A DNA stretch of 64,000 nucleotides, from the NCBI RefSeq assembly GCF_019097595.1, contig NC_080731.1, positions 21,743,366-21,807,365 on the forward strand, in the 5' to 3' direction. The notes beneath the pieces were generated by a model. It made no database searches. It had not been told where the DNA came from and saw nothing but the letters and a program-made list of their open reading frames with translations. The position numbers were made by a program, and so were the translations under genes. The DNA is from Hemibagrus wyckioides. Taxonomy: Eukaryota; Chordata; Actinopteri; Siluriformes; Bagridae. Shown one piece after another: positions 1-8,616 of the stretch. Position 1 is the stretch's first letter. The number at the start of each line of letters is the position of its first letter.

Positions 1-144
1 CCCCAGAACCTCAATGACCTGAGGGACGCCCTTCAAGAAGAGTGGAATGCCATGCCTCATCAGACAATAAGTCGACTCGTGAACAGCATGAGACGTCGTG
101 GTCAAGCTGTAATTGATGGTCAAGGGCACATGACAGATTATTGA
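1..144 (+). CDS. Tc1-like transposase C-terminal end (partial)
   Basis: The frame is open from the first base to a TGA at 142-144 and gives 47 residues. It includes LQEEWNAMP and LVNSMRRRGQAV, which match the tail of fish Tc1-like DDE transposases: the 'EEW..IP' block followed by 'INSMRRR'. A similar tail with better context is at 43389-43613. The catalytic residues lie outside the window. Confidence 0.75.
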   Translation, partial: PQNLNDLRDALQEEWNAMPHQTISRLVNSMRRRGQAVIDGQGHMTDY

Positions 145-346
145 GACATTGAGATTTTTTGTTGTGGTATACCCACCACTGTTGGCTTTTGTTTCAATAA
201 ATTGTTTGAGATGAGGAAATCACCATTGCATACTTCTACTTAAATGTCCTACTTTCATGATATAATATCACTGTAGTGTGAACATTTTACATTTTACATA
301 AATTTCACCCAAAAAAACAAATATCCTTAACTTTTTGTGAGTAGTG
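1..346 (+). mobile_element. Tc1/mariner-like transposon, 3' end
   Basis: This is the right end of a Tc1-like DNA transposon that runs in from outside the window. It holds the C-terminus of a transposase (1-144), about 200 bp of A/T-rich untranslated sequence, and a terminal inverted repeat (about 313-346) with CTTTTTGTGAGTAGTG. A TA at 347-348 fits the usual TA target duplication. The left end is not visible, so autonomy cannot be judged. Confidence 0.75.
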
Positions 347-348
347 TA

Positions 349-694
349 TTTTGAGGTCACTCTAGAATCTGCTGTAACATACATTTCTTTTTGAATAACA
401 TTTACATATCCTAGCTCTCACCACCAAATGGTGATCAAATCAGACGGTGATCAAGAACTGTGAACTAGCTGACAGTTAGGGGGCCAACTCTGGGGACCTT
501 TCTCCCATTCAATGATTTGTTTAAGAGTATTTTTTTAGAGGCTTTTGTATTGTCACACCTTCAAGGCCTGCCCACCCAAGCCCTTAAAAACTGTAATGCA
601 AGCTTCTTTTCATTGGACTCGGTGACTACAGTACCACCAGTGTGTTCTGATCTACAATAAAACATTCCTGCTGAACACTACTTTTGAGTCCCCT
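349..694 (+). mobile_element. LTR fragment (solo or truncated), plus orientation
   Basis: This segment is similar, on the opposite strand, to 59062-59395. Shared blocks are GATCACCATTTGGTGG-like sequence, AAGGCCTGCCCAC, TTGTCACACCTTCAAGG and CATTCCTGCTGAAC. The copy at 59 kb adjoins a primer-binding site, so both are LTRs. An AATAAA lies near 656-661. The left side stops where the Tc1 element ends at 348. Confidence 0.6.
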
Positions 695-877
695 GGTCCC
701 CTATCTCTTAGGCTGCATTGCATTCTGGGACTTTGAGTCCACTGGAACTGTGCAACAATCACATTAACAGTGTCTCCCTGTGACATAAGAGCAACAGTCA
801 CACCTACACAACAACTAATTGCACAATAGACACACAACAACCAATAGCAGTTGACAGTGTGTGTGTGTGTGTTGTAG

Positions 878-984
878 ATAAGCCTGGTTTTCCTGTGTGG
901 GGGATTGTACTGATAGTCCTGAGTCTGCTCTGCTGCTGTTGTGTTGGAGTGGGAATATACAGGTACCTACTGTGGAGAAATAAG
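878..984 (+). CDS. Gene A exon: transmembrane segment
   Basis: The exon follows a (GT)n tract and TTGTAG acceptor, enters in phase 1, and ends in phase 0 at AAG|GTAAGAG. It encodes a short PGFPVWG stalk, a helix of about 21 hydrophobic residues rich in I, V, L and C (VLSLLCCCCVGVG), then YRYLLWRNK, a basic stop-transfer. The run of four Cys at the inner half is a plausible palmitoylation or packing site (inference). The counterpart in gene B is 48850-48956, identical in phase. Confidence 0.8.
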
Positions 985-1168
985 GTAAGAGTGACTGTGT
1001 TGAGCACCTCTTTGTGTTTGTGTGGATATCATTTTAGGAGATCTCATCTGTCCTTTTAAACCTGTCCATCTATCCTTTTATATTGATTTTTGTGTTTTAA
1101 ACTGGGCTTTGTGTTTGATTTCTGATGCATATAAAAGAACAAAAGGTTCCTGAAGTGTCTTTTTACAG

Positions 1169-1198
1169 AAGAAGAAAAAACTCTCAGAACTACACCAG
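1169..1198 (+). CDS. Gene A short basic juxtamembrane exon
   Basis: A 30-bp candidate exon lies after TCTTTTTACAG and before GTTATAAATG. It reads KKKKLSELHQ in phase 0 at both ends, so it joins the helix exon to the first coiled-coil exon. The acceptor is strong and the donor is weak. It directly abuts the DIRS terminal repeat at 1199, so the original donor may have been altered by that insertion. No counterpart was found in gene B, whose matching intron is replaced by a gypsy insertion. Confidence 0.45.
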
Positions 1199-1619
1199 GT
1201 TATAAATGTAACCAGGTTCCCTGAGAAGAGAACGAGACGCTGCGTCGGGACTGATGCTATGGGAATGCTTCATTGAGGAAGTTGTGTCTGAAACCCAATT
1301 TATTGGTTTGGATGGGACACAGGACGGAGAGAATACACGCCAATAAGTCAATATAAGGGCATCTATGTCACATCACTCCAGCTTCTATTTGTCTGAAGGA
1401 AGCACGAATGGATGCCTGGCGTGTGGCAAGTGATGCAGCCTTCTCAGGGAACCGGGTTACATATGTAACCTGGTGTAGTTCCCTTTCGAGGGAACTCAAC
1501 ACTGCATCATGACTGGTGCCATGTGAACATGAATACCCACACCACCACCCACCATTTGATGTCTGTCCCAGGGGCCATGAGAGAGCATGAGCAAACCAGG
1601 AATAGAACATCAATTAGCC

Positions 1620-2094
1620 CTGAAGGACCTGGGATCCTGGAGTGTAGTCCAGGTCCAGGTTATAGAACCTGATAAAGGTGTGCAAAGAGGACCACCCTGC
1701 CGCAGCATAAATTTCCTGGAGGGGAATACCCCTAGCCAAGGCATTTGACAAGGCGATACCTCTAGTGAGCTCTGACAGTTAGAGGTGAAGCAATACCATG
1801 CCCCTTGTAGGCCTTGGTAATGGTCTCTACTACCCAGTATACCAAACACTGCTTAGAGTCCAGTTTGCCCTTGTTCTGTATCCTAAAGCAGATGAACAGG
1901 CAGGAGGACTTATGCCACAAGCTTGAGCGGTGGACATAAGTTCTCAGGACCCTTACTGGGCAAAGCAGGTGCAGCCTCTCTTGTTCTGTCAACTCATGGG
2001 GCAGAGGACAGAAGGCACCTTCTCGTGATCGTGAGCACCTTGGGGACATATCCCACCCTGGGGTGCAGGACAGTCTTGGACATGCCAATGGCAT
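1620..2094 (-). pseudogene. DIRS tyrosine recombinase C-terminal domain (decayed)
   Basis: The minus strand encodes LTEQERLHLLCPVRVLRTYV followed by KQCLVYWVVETITKAY, matching the recombinase of fish DIRS elements. The sequence ends in a region where AAAGWSSLHTF-type residues can be read in another frame (about 1640-1700). This enzyme family joins circular cDNA into the genome with a catalytic tyrosine. Frameshifts and stops interrupt it, so it is not functional. Confidence 0.7.
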
Positions 2095-2390
2095 ATCAAA
2101 AGCAGGTGGGGGTGACTGATAGAGCCTGCAGATTACCTATTATTCTAAGTGAGGGCAAGGCTAAGAGCAGAGCCATCGTTAGGGTCAGAAACTTCTCAGA
2201 TGCTGACTCCATTGGCTCAAAGGGAGCTGACATTGGCTCAAAGGGAGCTTCCAGCAGCCCCTCCAATCTTGAGTGGGCCAGTAAGGAGGGACTAGAAGAA
2301 GGTGGACTTGATCATGGCACACGCTGGCTAGGACTTTTGGGAGCAGAACTACTGGGGGAAAGGCATACAGGTGTAGCCTCAGCCCCATCT

Positions 2391-2830
2391 CTACCAGAGC
2401 ATCCAGGCCCAGAGGGAATACCACAGTGGACTGTGGGTCAACTCCTTGTAGATGAACAGATCCACTTCCACACAGCCGAAAATCTGCGGCTGTTCAAGAT
2501 TGCTCCATGGCACAGAGCCACAGTCAAGCTTTTTCAGCAGGTCAGCCCGGTAGGCCTGCAAAACTGCCATGGTGTGCAGGGACACACCAGCTTGGCCTGC
2601 TGCCAGGGATTGCCAGCCTCCTCCATGTTGGAGAGATAGCTTGCAAGCTTCTTTTCAACCTTGGGTATATTAGCATAGCCATAATTGTCCAGCCCCACAA
2701 TAGCCAAATATTCAGAGGAGGCTGGGGAAAAAAGGCTTGCCAAATATGGATTATTCCAGGACTTTGATACCTCAGAATAGAGGTTTGGGAAAACAGCAGC
2801 TGTCTGCGTGGGTAGGGCACGCAGCCTGAA
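2391..2830 (-). pseudogene. DIRS gag-like ORF1 remnant
   Basis: Minus-strand reading frames give KVEKKLASYLSNMEEAG and HTMAVLQAYRADLLKKL, which match the gag-like first ORF of fish DIRS elements. Two frames must be combined, so at least one frameshift is present. It is joined at about 2430 to sequence that normally lies downstream of RNase H, which marks the internal deletion. Confidence 0.6.
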
Positions 2831-3245
2831 GTGAGGAAATGGTTGTCAAGCTTCTTCTTAAGGTCAGTTTAAATTTAACTTACCAATAGCTCATATTAAA
2901 ACATCAAGGAGCTTCTCAAACGCCACTGACTGCAGTGGCAGATTAATGGAGGAATTCCCCCCCTCGTCTACATTGACCTCCTCAGAGCCTAACGCAGACA
3001 ACAAAATATCCTCTTCCGGGTTGGTAGAAATCACAGCACACGAGCTCCCAAAACCAAAGCAAATATATCAGAATCAGGGAAGAGGACAAGAGAAAGGGAA
3101 GGACCAGTCTTTTGGTCCACTTCTGCCAACTCAACCTGCAAACCCCATGATCTAAGCCACTGTGCTTAAAGTAGAAACTCCAGCAAAACAAAGTGAGAGG
3201 TCTGGAGTGGCATGAGAACCATGATGAGTTTCAGGATGGCTGGCA

Positions 3246-3776
3246 GTGGAGCTGATGGAGAACTGGATAAGACTAATGAACAGGTTTGATTCAGTGACCC
3301 TCACACTGCCTCAGCACAGAGCTGTGAAAGAGTATCACAGTCACCTCTTTAATCTCCCTCTCTTTGCTGCCCCCTTCTTCAGTGAAGGTTCCCACCTCAT
3401 AGACACTATTACTAGTTGCCCTTCACAAGAGAACAATGCCATCCCCATTTCACTGGTAACCACAACAATGTAGTTCACAGTTGACCAGGTGACAAAAAAG
3501 CTGCCGGCCCTGATGGTGTCAGTCCCAGGCTGCTCAAGGCACATCATGAATACTCTTGAGAAACTCGTCTTTCAACAGCTAGGGACCATGTTCAGCCCAC
3601 ATCTAGACCCATTCCAGTTTGCCTACCAGCCGAGACTGGGAGATGAAGACGGCATCATCTACCTGCTAAACTGTATGAATGCACACCCAGATAAACCGAT
3701 GAGCACTGTGAAAGTCATGTTCTTTGACTTCTCCAGTGCTTTTGACACCATCAGGCTGTCAAAACCATTTGGTTGA
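3246..3776 (+). pseudogene. LINE reverse transcriptase fragment
   Basis: The plus strand reads MFSPHLDPFQFAYQPRLG, a block (3661-3711) ending near NAHPDKPMSTVKV, then MFFDFSSAFDTIR. This is the fingers/palm part of a non-LTR reverse transcriptase of the Rex/L2/CR1 group. The first catalytic Asp (FDFSSAF) is visible but the second catalytic motif is absent because the match ends at about 3760. The upstream part (3246-3480) is frameshifted. A related fragment with the distal half lies at 49955-50880. Confidence 0.7.
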
Positions 3777-3778
3777 AT

Positions 3779-4545
3779 ATCCCGGTGGTAATAGGTGTCA
3801 TGTATCACTAGATCATTAGTGTGGCGCAAATCTCGTGAAACAGCAGCCCAACAGTTTCAATACCCTCTTCCTTTTCAACAGACAGATGATATTGTTTAAA
3901 ATACACAGGGGATGATGAACAAAGGTTAGTGACATACAGTGTACTGTACATTGATAGGATCTCAGAGAGCTTGATATGAATTGCACAACAAAAGAAATAC
4001 AGAGATTAGTCAGAATACTGAGAACAGGACATCCTCCTACAAAAGATAAAAAATAGTTCAACTTACCCAAACATCATGACCCAACGGATTGAATGGTGAG
4101 CATAGAATGACAACTAATTGTATGCTAAAAGAAAATTTCAGGATCATTTGTACTAGTAGTTGTAAGTGAGAATGTTTTAGTACAAGTGACAGAAACCCTG
4201 TCTATTCCCACAGAGTTAATACATGAATTTTATACAGGCCCATTCTACTGTTTTCTAAAGGAGGTGCATGTAGCACCTGTGTCAACCATAAAAGGGTAAA
4301 GAACATCAACACATAGATTTATAATTGGTAATGAATTGAATCAGAACACCGGACAATGCACAGCATAGAAAGGGGGTCCTATTGAAGTTGATGCAATTGC
4401 TACTGATGAGGAGTGTTACCTTGACATTTCTGCATCTCTCTTGTGTGTGTGTGGATTCCTGTCTTTCTACATTCTTTCTCCCAGTGACCAGGGATGTGGC
4501 AATAACAACATTTGCCAGCACTTTTATTTTAAACAGTCTTAGGAG
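3779..4545 (-). pseudogene. Endogenous retrovirus gag-protease-RT remnant
   Basis: On the minus strand, three landmarks appear in retroviral order. A CX2CX4HX4C nucleocapsid zinc knuckle lies near 4470-4515. A retropepsin active-site DTGAT lies near 4272-4290. A short block resembling the start of a retroviral RT lies near 3890-3930. Frameshifts and stops separate them, and no open polyprotein remains. It could belong to the same element family as the LTR-like copies at 44460 and 53806, but nothing here links them directly. Confidence 0.55.
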
Positions 4546-5136
4546 TGTTAATTTTGAGCACCAGCAGATTTGAGGTTGTAACTTTGGTTTGAGAAGGGGG
4601 GGCACAAAATGGGGGAAATATTTTTGACATGAATGGATTTAAATACCAAGTTGATTATAACGATAAAGTCTGCTAAAAAGAATAGTAGGCTACTAAAATA
4701 TGTATATTAAAAATGTCTTACTTTCTTTATTGTTTAATAGGGGCCAATCACCAAGACTTGTGAGAATAATTTTATAAAGTAAAAAATGTTCACCATTAAT
4801 GTTCTGTGTGTGAATAAAATGTAAATAATGTGAGACTCAATTTCCACTGTTGAACAAACTTTATTTTAAACCAACCACTGTACCTGAACACTGTACAGTG
4901 GCTTGTAACACTGTACCTGAACACTGTACAGTGGCTTGTAACACTGTACCAAACACTGTATTACAGCAGGGTAGGAAGTAACGATCAGTAATCCTTACTT
5001 TTGTAATCCAAAAGAATAGGAAAATTGATAACACAATAGATGCACTACTGATTTGTTACACAGGATGCAAGATTGTTACACACTCTCACAAACATAAAAA
5101 ATTAACTTTAATATAAAGAACGTTTTTCATTGCCCT
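4546..5136. other. No gene seen; short tandem duplication inside
   Basis: This stretch is A/T-rich with no open frame of note. At about 4872-4956 a ~36-bp unit containing CACTGTACCTGAACACTGTA is present twice plus a partial third copy. The unit itself contains the palindromic GTACAGTG/CACTGTAC. The rest shows nothing recognisable. Confidence 0.6.
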
Positions 5137-5470
5137 CCATCTGTCCATTCAATCCCATCTCTCTGTGTCCTAACTGTCTTCCATCTGTCCATTCAATCCC
5201 ATCTCTCTGTGTGTCCTAACTGTCCTCCATCTGTTCATTCAATCCCATCTCTCTGTGTCCTAACTGTCCTCCATCTGTCCATTCAATCCCATCTCTCTGT
5301 GTGTCCTAATTGTCTGCCATCTGTCCATTTAATCCCATCTCTCTGTGTATCCTAACTGTCCACCTCATCTGTCCATTCAATCCCATCTCTCTGTGTGTCC
5401 TAAATGTCCACTTCATCTGTCCATTCAGTCCCATCTCTCTGTGTCCTTACTGTCCACCTCATCTGTCTTC
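5137..5470 (+). repeat. Minisatellite, about seven units of 44-48 bp
   Basis: The unit begins CCATCTGTCCATTCAATCCC and continues with ATCTCTCTGTG(TG)TCCTAACTGTC. Seven units follow head to tail, differing by a TG insertion, a CACCT insertion and single substitutions. The last unit is truncated at about 5470. No coding role is supported. Confidence 0.9.
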
Positions 5471-5479
5471 TGATATGAA

Positions 5480-6078
5480 AACCACTGAGTTATGATCATA
5501 TTGAGTCTAACATTAAACTAGCATCCAGAGTCTGCTTGTCAGAAAATCCGTGGTTTAAAGTGAACTCGTTTTCATGCTACACAGAATGTTCTAATCTACA
5601 TTACATATTTAGCTAACAGTTTCAAGTTACCTAGCAACAACAGTGTACGTTAACGTTAACTCAGTCAGTCGTAGGCTAACATCAACAGATGTAGACAGTA
5701 AATATGATTATCCTGACCTGAGCTAATTTACTAAATCAGTCAACTCACATCTCCTTTCTTTCTTTTCAGCCATGATGACATTAAATCTGTTGCTGTTTTT
5801 GGCATTTCATCACTGACTGTGCCGCAACCGCCATACCTGTTCATTACACCTTTCAGTGAGCTAGTGTTAGAGTGTGCACGTGACATTCCTGGATGCGGAC
5901 ACATGCATCGAAACACAGGCAGACTCTCTGTGTCCGGCTCTGTCCTGCTCCATCCATGGTGGTGACGGCGTGCGGTTAAAAAATCATAAGAAAAGCATTT
6001 TAAAAGTGGGGGGGAAAAAACACGATTTTAAAAAGTGGGGGGACATGTCCCCCCTGTCCCCTGTGGAAATTACGCCCC
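5480..6078. mobile_element. hAT-like non-autonomous transposon fragment (right end)
   Basis: The right end GGACATGTCCCCCC followed by CTGTGGAAATTACGCCCCTG (ending near 6078) matches the C/G-rich terminus, reverse CAGGGGCGTAATTTC, common in fish hAT-type elements. A matching left terminus was not found, so the copy is truncated or its left boundary is elsewhere. The left coordinate is a guess based on the A/T-rich non-coding body. Confidence 0.4.
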
Positions 6079-6581
6079 TGACTGATTCAGTCTCCACCTG
6101 TGCCAAAGCCTACCTATCTTTAACTTCCCTCAGCATGGGTGGAACATATGGGAGTGGTATGCAGAGCAGGGAACTTCTCACTACAGCTTAGCTAGGATTA
6201 ACTCCTCAGCTCCTTTCAGTTATTCCTTACATGACTCATATGGCAATCATTTTTAAACAGAATTACCATGACACAAACACGGCAGGTTAAGATGATGAAA
6301 TGATGAAATGTGCAATACCCACATGGATTTAGATACAAAGAAGTATTTTTATCTCCACATGGTTATCCCGGATGAGCCCCAAGGCATATAAAATTTTGGG
6401 ATTCACTCAGATTTGGTGAAGAAGTCTAAATCATGCTGCTGCTACCTCCGAGCTGAATTCAGGGAAGAGCCAAAAAAAACTACATAGAGACAGTGATTCA
6501 ATAGGAAATCTCTTGAGAATGTACTAACCAACAGGGAGTATTTACACAGAAGAAAATTAAAATATTCTGTGTTATCTACAG
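6079..6581. other. Gene A intron sequence, nothing recognised
   Basis: About 500 bp without a recognisable element. It leads into the acceptor TGTTATCTACAG at 6570-6581. Unlike the other coiled-coil exons, this acceptor is not preceded by a (GT)n tract. Confidence 0.6.
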
Positions 6582-6791
6582 GCAATGTTGAAGAGGCGAC
6601 TTGGTCAAGTGGATCAGCTTGTACAGCAGGCTGTAGGAGGGACAGAGGAGAAAATAGATGAAGCAGAGATGTCAGTCGATCAGCTGAAGCAGCAGTACAT
6701 CAACACTGAGTATTCAGACAAGGTCAAATTATTCTGCAATGAAAAAAGGAAACAGCTGCAGCAGCATAGAGAACGTCTAATGAGAGAAGAG
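6582..6791 (+). CDS. Gene A coiled-coil exon 1 (70 codons)
   Basis: The exon runs from TCTACAG|GCAATG to GAAGAG|GTACAC, phase 0 at both ends. It encodes the module pattern RRLGQVDQLVQQAVGGTEE, then a LKQQY block, then YSDKVKLFCNEKRKQLQQH. The Leu/Gln/Glu heptad-like pattern predicts a cytoplasmic coiled coil. The FC..KRKQL motif near the end recurs in nearly all copies. The donor is immediately followed by (AC)n. This is the long module form, with extra residues after KRKQL. Confidence 0.75.
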
Positions 6792-6792
6792 G

Positions 6793-6983
6793 TACACACA
6801 CACACTCTCACACACAAACACACACACACACACACACACAGTAAGACAGTAGGATTGTGATGATGTTTCTAACAGTGTTTTATCTTGTTAGAGATTTTCC
6901 TCTTTACACTTTATTCTATTCATCAAATTCATCTGTAGTTTTATTTAAACATCTGTGAATAAAACTTCATTCAGTTCACTAAA

Positions 6984-7027
<44 letters not shown>

Positions 7028-7030
7028 AAC
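6793..7030. repeat. Paired (AC)n / (GT)n tracts spanning one intron
   Basis: The 241-bp intron 6792-7032 starts GTACACACAC with an AC tract to about 6840 and ends with a GT tract (about 6983-7027) directly before AACAG. The two tracts are complementary in the transcript and could pair to bring the splice sites together. The middle holds the shared intron motif AGAGATTTTCCTCTTTACAC. Confidence 0.8.
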
Positions 7031-7032
7031 AG

Positions 7033-7203
7033 TTGGAGAGGCGGCAGCAACATGTGGAGCAGCTTGTACAGCAGGCTGAAGAAGGGACAAAAGAGAACAT
7101 CAGGGAAGCGAAGGAGTCGCTCGATCAGCTGAAGCAGCAGTATGAGAACACTGAATATTCAGACAAGGTCTCAGTGTTCTGCAGGGCAAAGAGGAAACAG
7201 CTG
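7033..7203 (+). CDS. Gene A coiled-coil exon 2 (57 codons)
   Basis: The exon lies between (GT)nAACAG and GTATGTTTC, 171 bp, phase 0 at both ends. It encodes LERRQQHVEQLVQQAEEGTK, the IREAKESLDQLKQQY block and KVSVFCRAKRKQL. It is the short module form and has the same length as gene B exons at 52156 and 52571. Of all copies it is closest to the array consensus. Confidence 0.8.
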
Positions 7204-7515
7204 GTATGTTTCTTATTTGTTCTCACACTCACTCTCATTCACCCTAATTAACACACACACACACACACACACACAAACAAACCAGACACCAAAGCTGCAG
7301 CAAAGTGCTTATATCAGCTTAGTGTGTGAGATATAACAGAGGTCACAGAACCTGCATAATGGATACAGATGGACACACTCACACATGGGATTCTAACAAT
7401 TGATTGATCCTCAGCAGCAACACCAGTCATTTTGATAGAAAGAGGGTGTACAAATCAGATTGTCTGTGTTACTACAGACATGCATGAAAGACCACAGCAG
7501 CAACACACGAATCTT

Positions 7516-7549
<34 letters not shown>

Positions 7550-7555
7550 TAACAG

Positions 7556-7762
7556 GTGAACAGCCAACTGCTACAAGTGGAACAGCTTGTACAGCAGGCT
7601 GAAGAAGGGAAAGAGGAGAACATCAGAGAAGCGGAGGAGCAGATCAAGCAGCTGGAGCAGCAGTACTCTGAATATAGAGTCTCATCATTTTGCAGTGCAA
7701 AGAGGAGGCAGCTGAAATGGTTTCAGAGGATTAATGAACATCTAACGACTGAGAAAATAGAG
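7556..7762 (+). CDS. Gene A coiled-coil exon 3 (69 codons)
   Basis: The exon runs from (GT)n-GAGTAACAG to AAAATAGAG|GTATTT, 207 bp, phase 0 at both ends. It reads VNSQLLQVEQLVQQAEEGKE, IREAEEQIKQLEQQY, SSFCSAKRRQLKWFQ and HLTTEKIE. It is nearly identical to exon 4 at 26876-27097, and both share upstream intron sequence (7380-7460 and 26710-26790). So exons 3 and 4 look like a recent exon-plus-intron duplication, now separated by 19 kb. Confidence 0.8.
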
Positions 7763-8616
7763 GTATTTTTCCTGTTTGTTGTTTCCTCATACACACACTC
7801 ACACACACGCACACACACACACAGACACACACACACACCGAGTAACAAACCTGAGTCCAAAACTGCAGTAAAGTCTTTTTATCAGCCTAGTGCAAGTGTG
7901 TGCATGTGATGTTATTAAATGGGCACGAATGTTGAATTATAGTCTCATGTAGAATTATTCATTGTAAATTCAAATTAAATAAAAATGTTATTTGTCACAT
8001 ACACAATCATACACAGTAAGATATGTTGTGAAATGTTAATCACTCTAAAATGATGGAAATAAAAATGTAAAACTAGAATATAAAATATAAGAAATACACT
8101 AGAAGAAAAGAAGAATTTAAAATACAAAAAGTGTATTAGTCAAAGTGAACTACTGCTACAGTACTGCTACTACTGCTATACAAAGCAAAAACAAAGTACA
8201 GGATGACGTGCACAAACATAGTGCTAAACTATACTTCCTATTTTTAAGCTAAACATACAACACAAGTGCAGAGGATGACGAGACAGTGCAGACAAACAAG
8301 CCACATAATACTGACTGAGTGCAAAAAAATAGTGTTGGACAGTGAGTGCAAAAACAAACAGGGTTAGGGACAATGAGTGATAGCAGCAGAAATTGTTATT
8401 TTAGTTATAATAATTAAAGTGCAGTTCAAAATATTTTAAAGTTACATGAATGTAAAGAAGATCAGTTGTGTGTGGGTGTGTGTGTGTGGGTGTCCATGTC
8501 CAGCTCAGTTCCGTTCTTTGTTGAGATACCTGATCGTCAGAGGGAAGAAGCTGTTCAACAGTCTGACTGTGCGGGTCCGAATGCTTCGGTACCTTTTTCC
8601 AGATGGCAGAAGGATG

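Larger units (their letters stand above)
1199..3200 (-). mobile_element. DIRS-type retrotransposon remnant, internally deleted
   Basis: The left 400 bp (about 1199-1610) carries the GGTTCCCTGAGA/GAACGAGACGCTGCGTC-type terminal repeat typical of fish DIRS elements, including a palindromic GGTTACATATGTAACC-like core near 1457. On the minus strand the order is gag-like sequence (about 2830-2460), RNase H-distal sequence (2424-2270) and tyrosine-recombinase sequence (2094-1620). The reverse transcriptase is missing, so this is a deleted, non-autonomous copy. A better RT copy of the family lies at 61413-63590. The right boundary near 3200 is approximate. Confidence 0.75.

Noticed and set aside
1923..2639. 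A 238-codon plus-strand frame
   Set aside because: It lies antisense to DIRS recombinase and gag-like sequence, which is recognisable on the minus strand. The plus frame is a by-product.
5310..5495. A 61-codon frame with ISLCILTVHLICPF repeats
   Set aside because: It is the translation of the 5137-5470 minisatellite; unit lengths vary by non-multiples of three, so no conserved frame exists.
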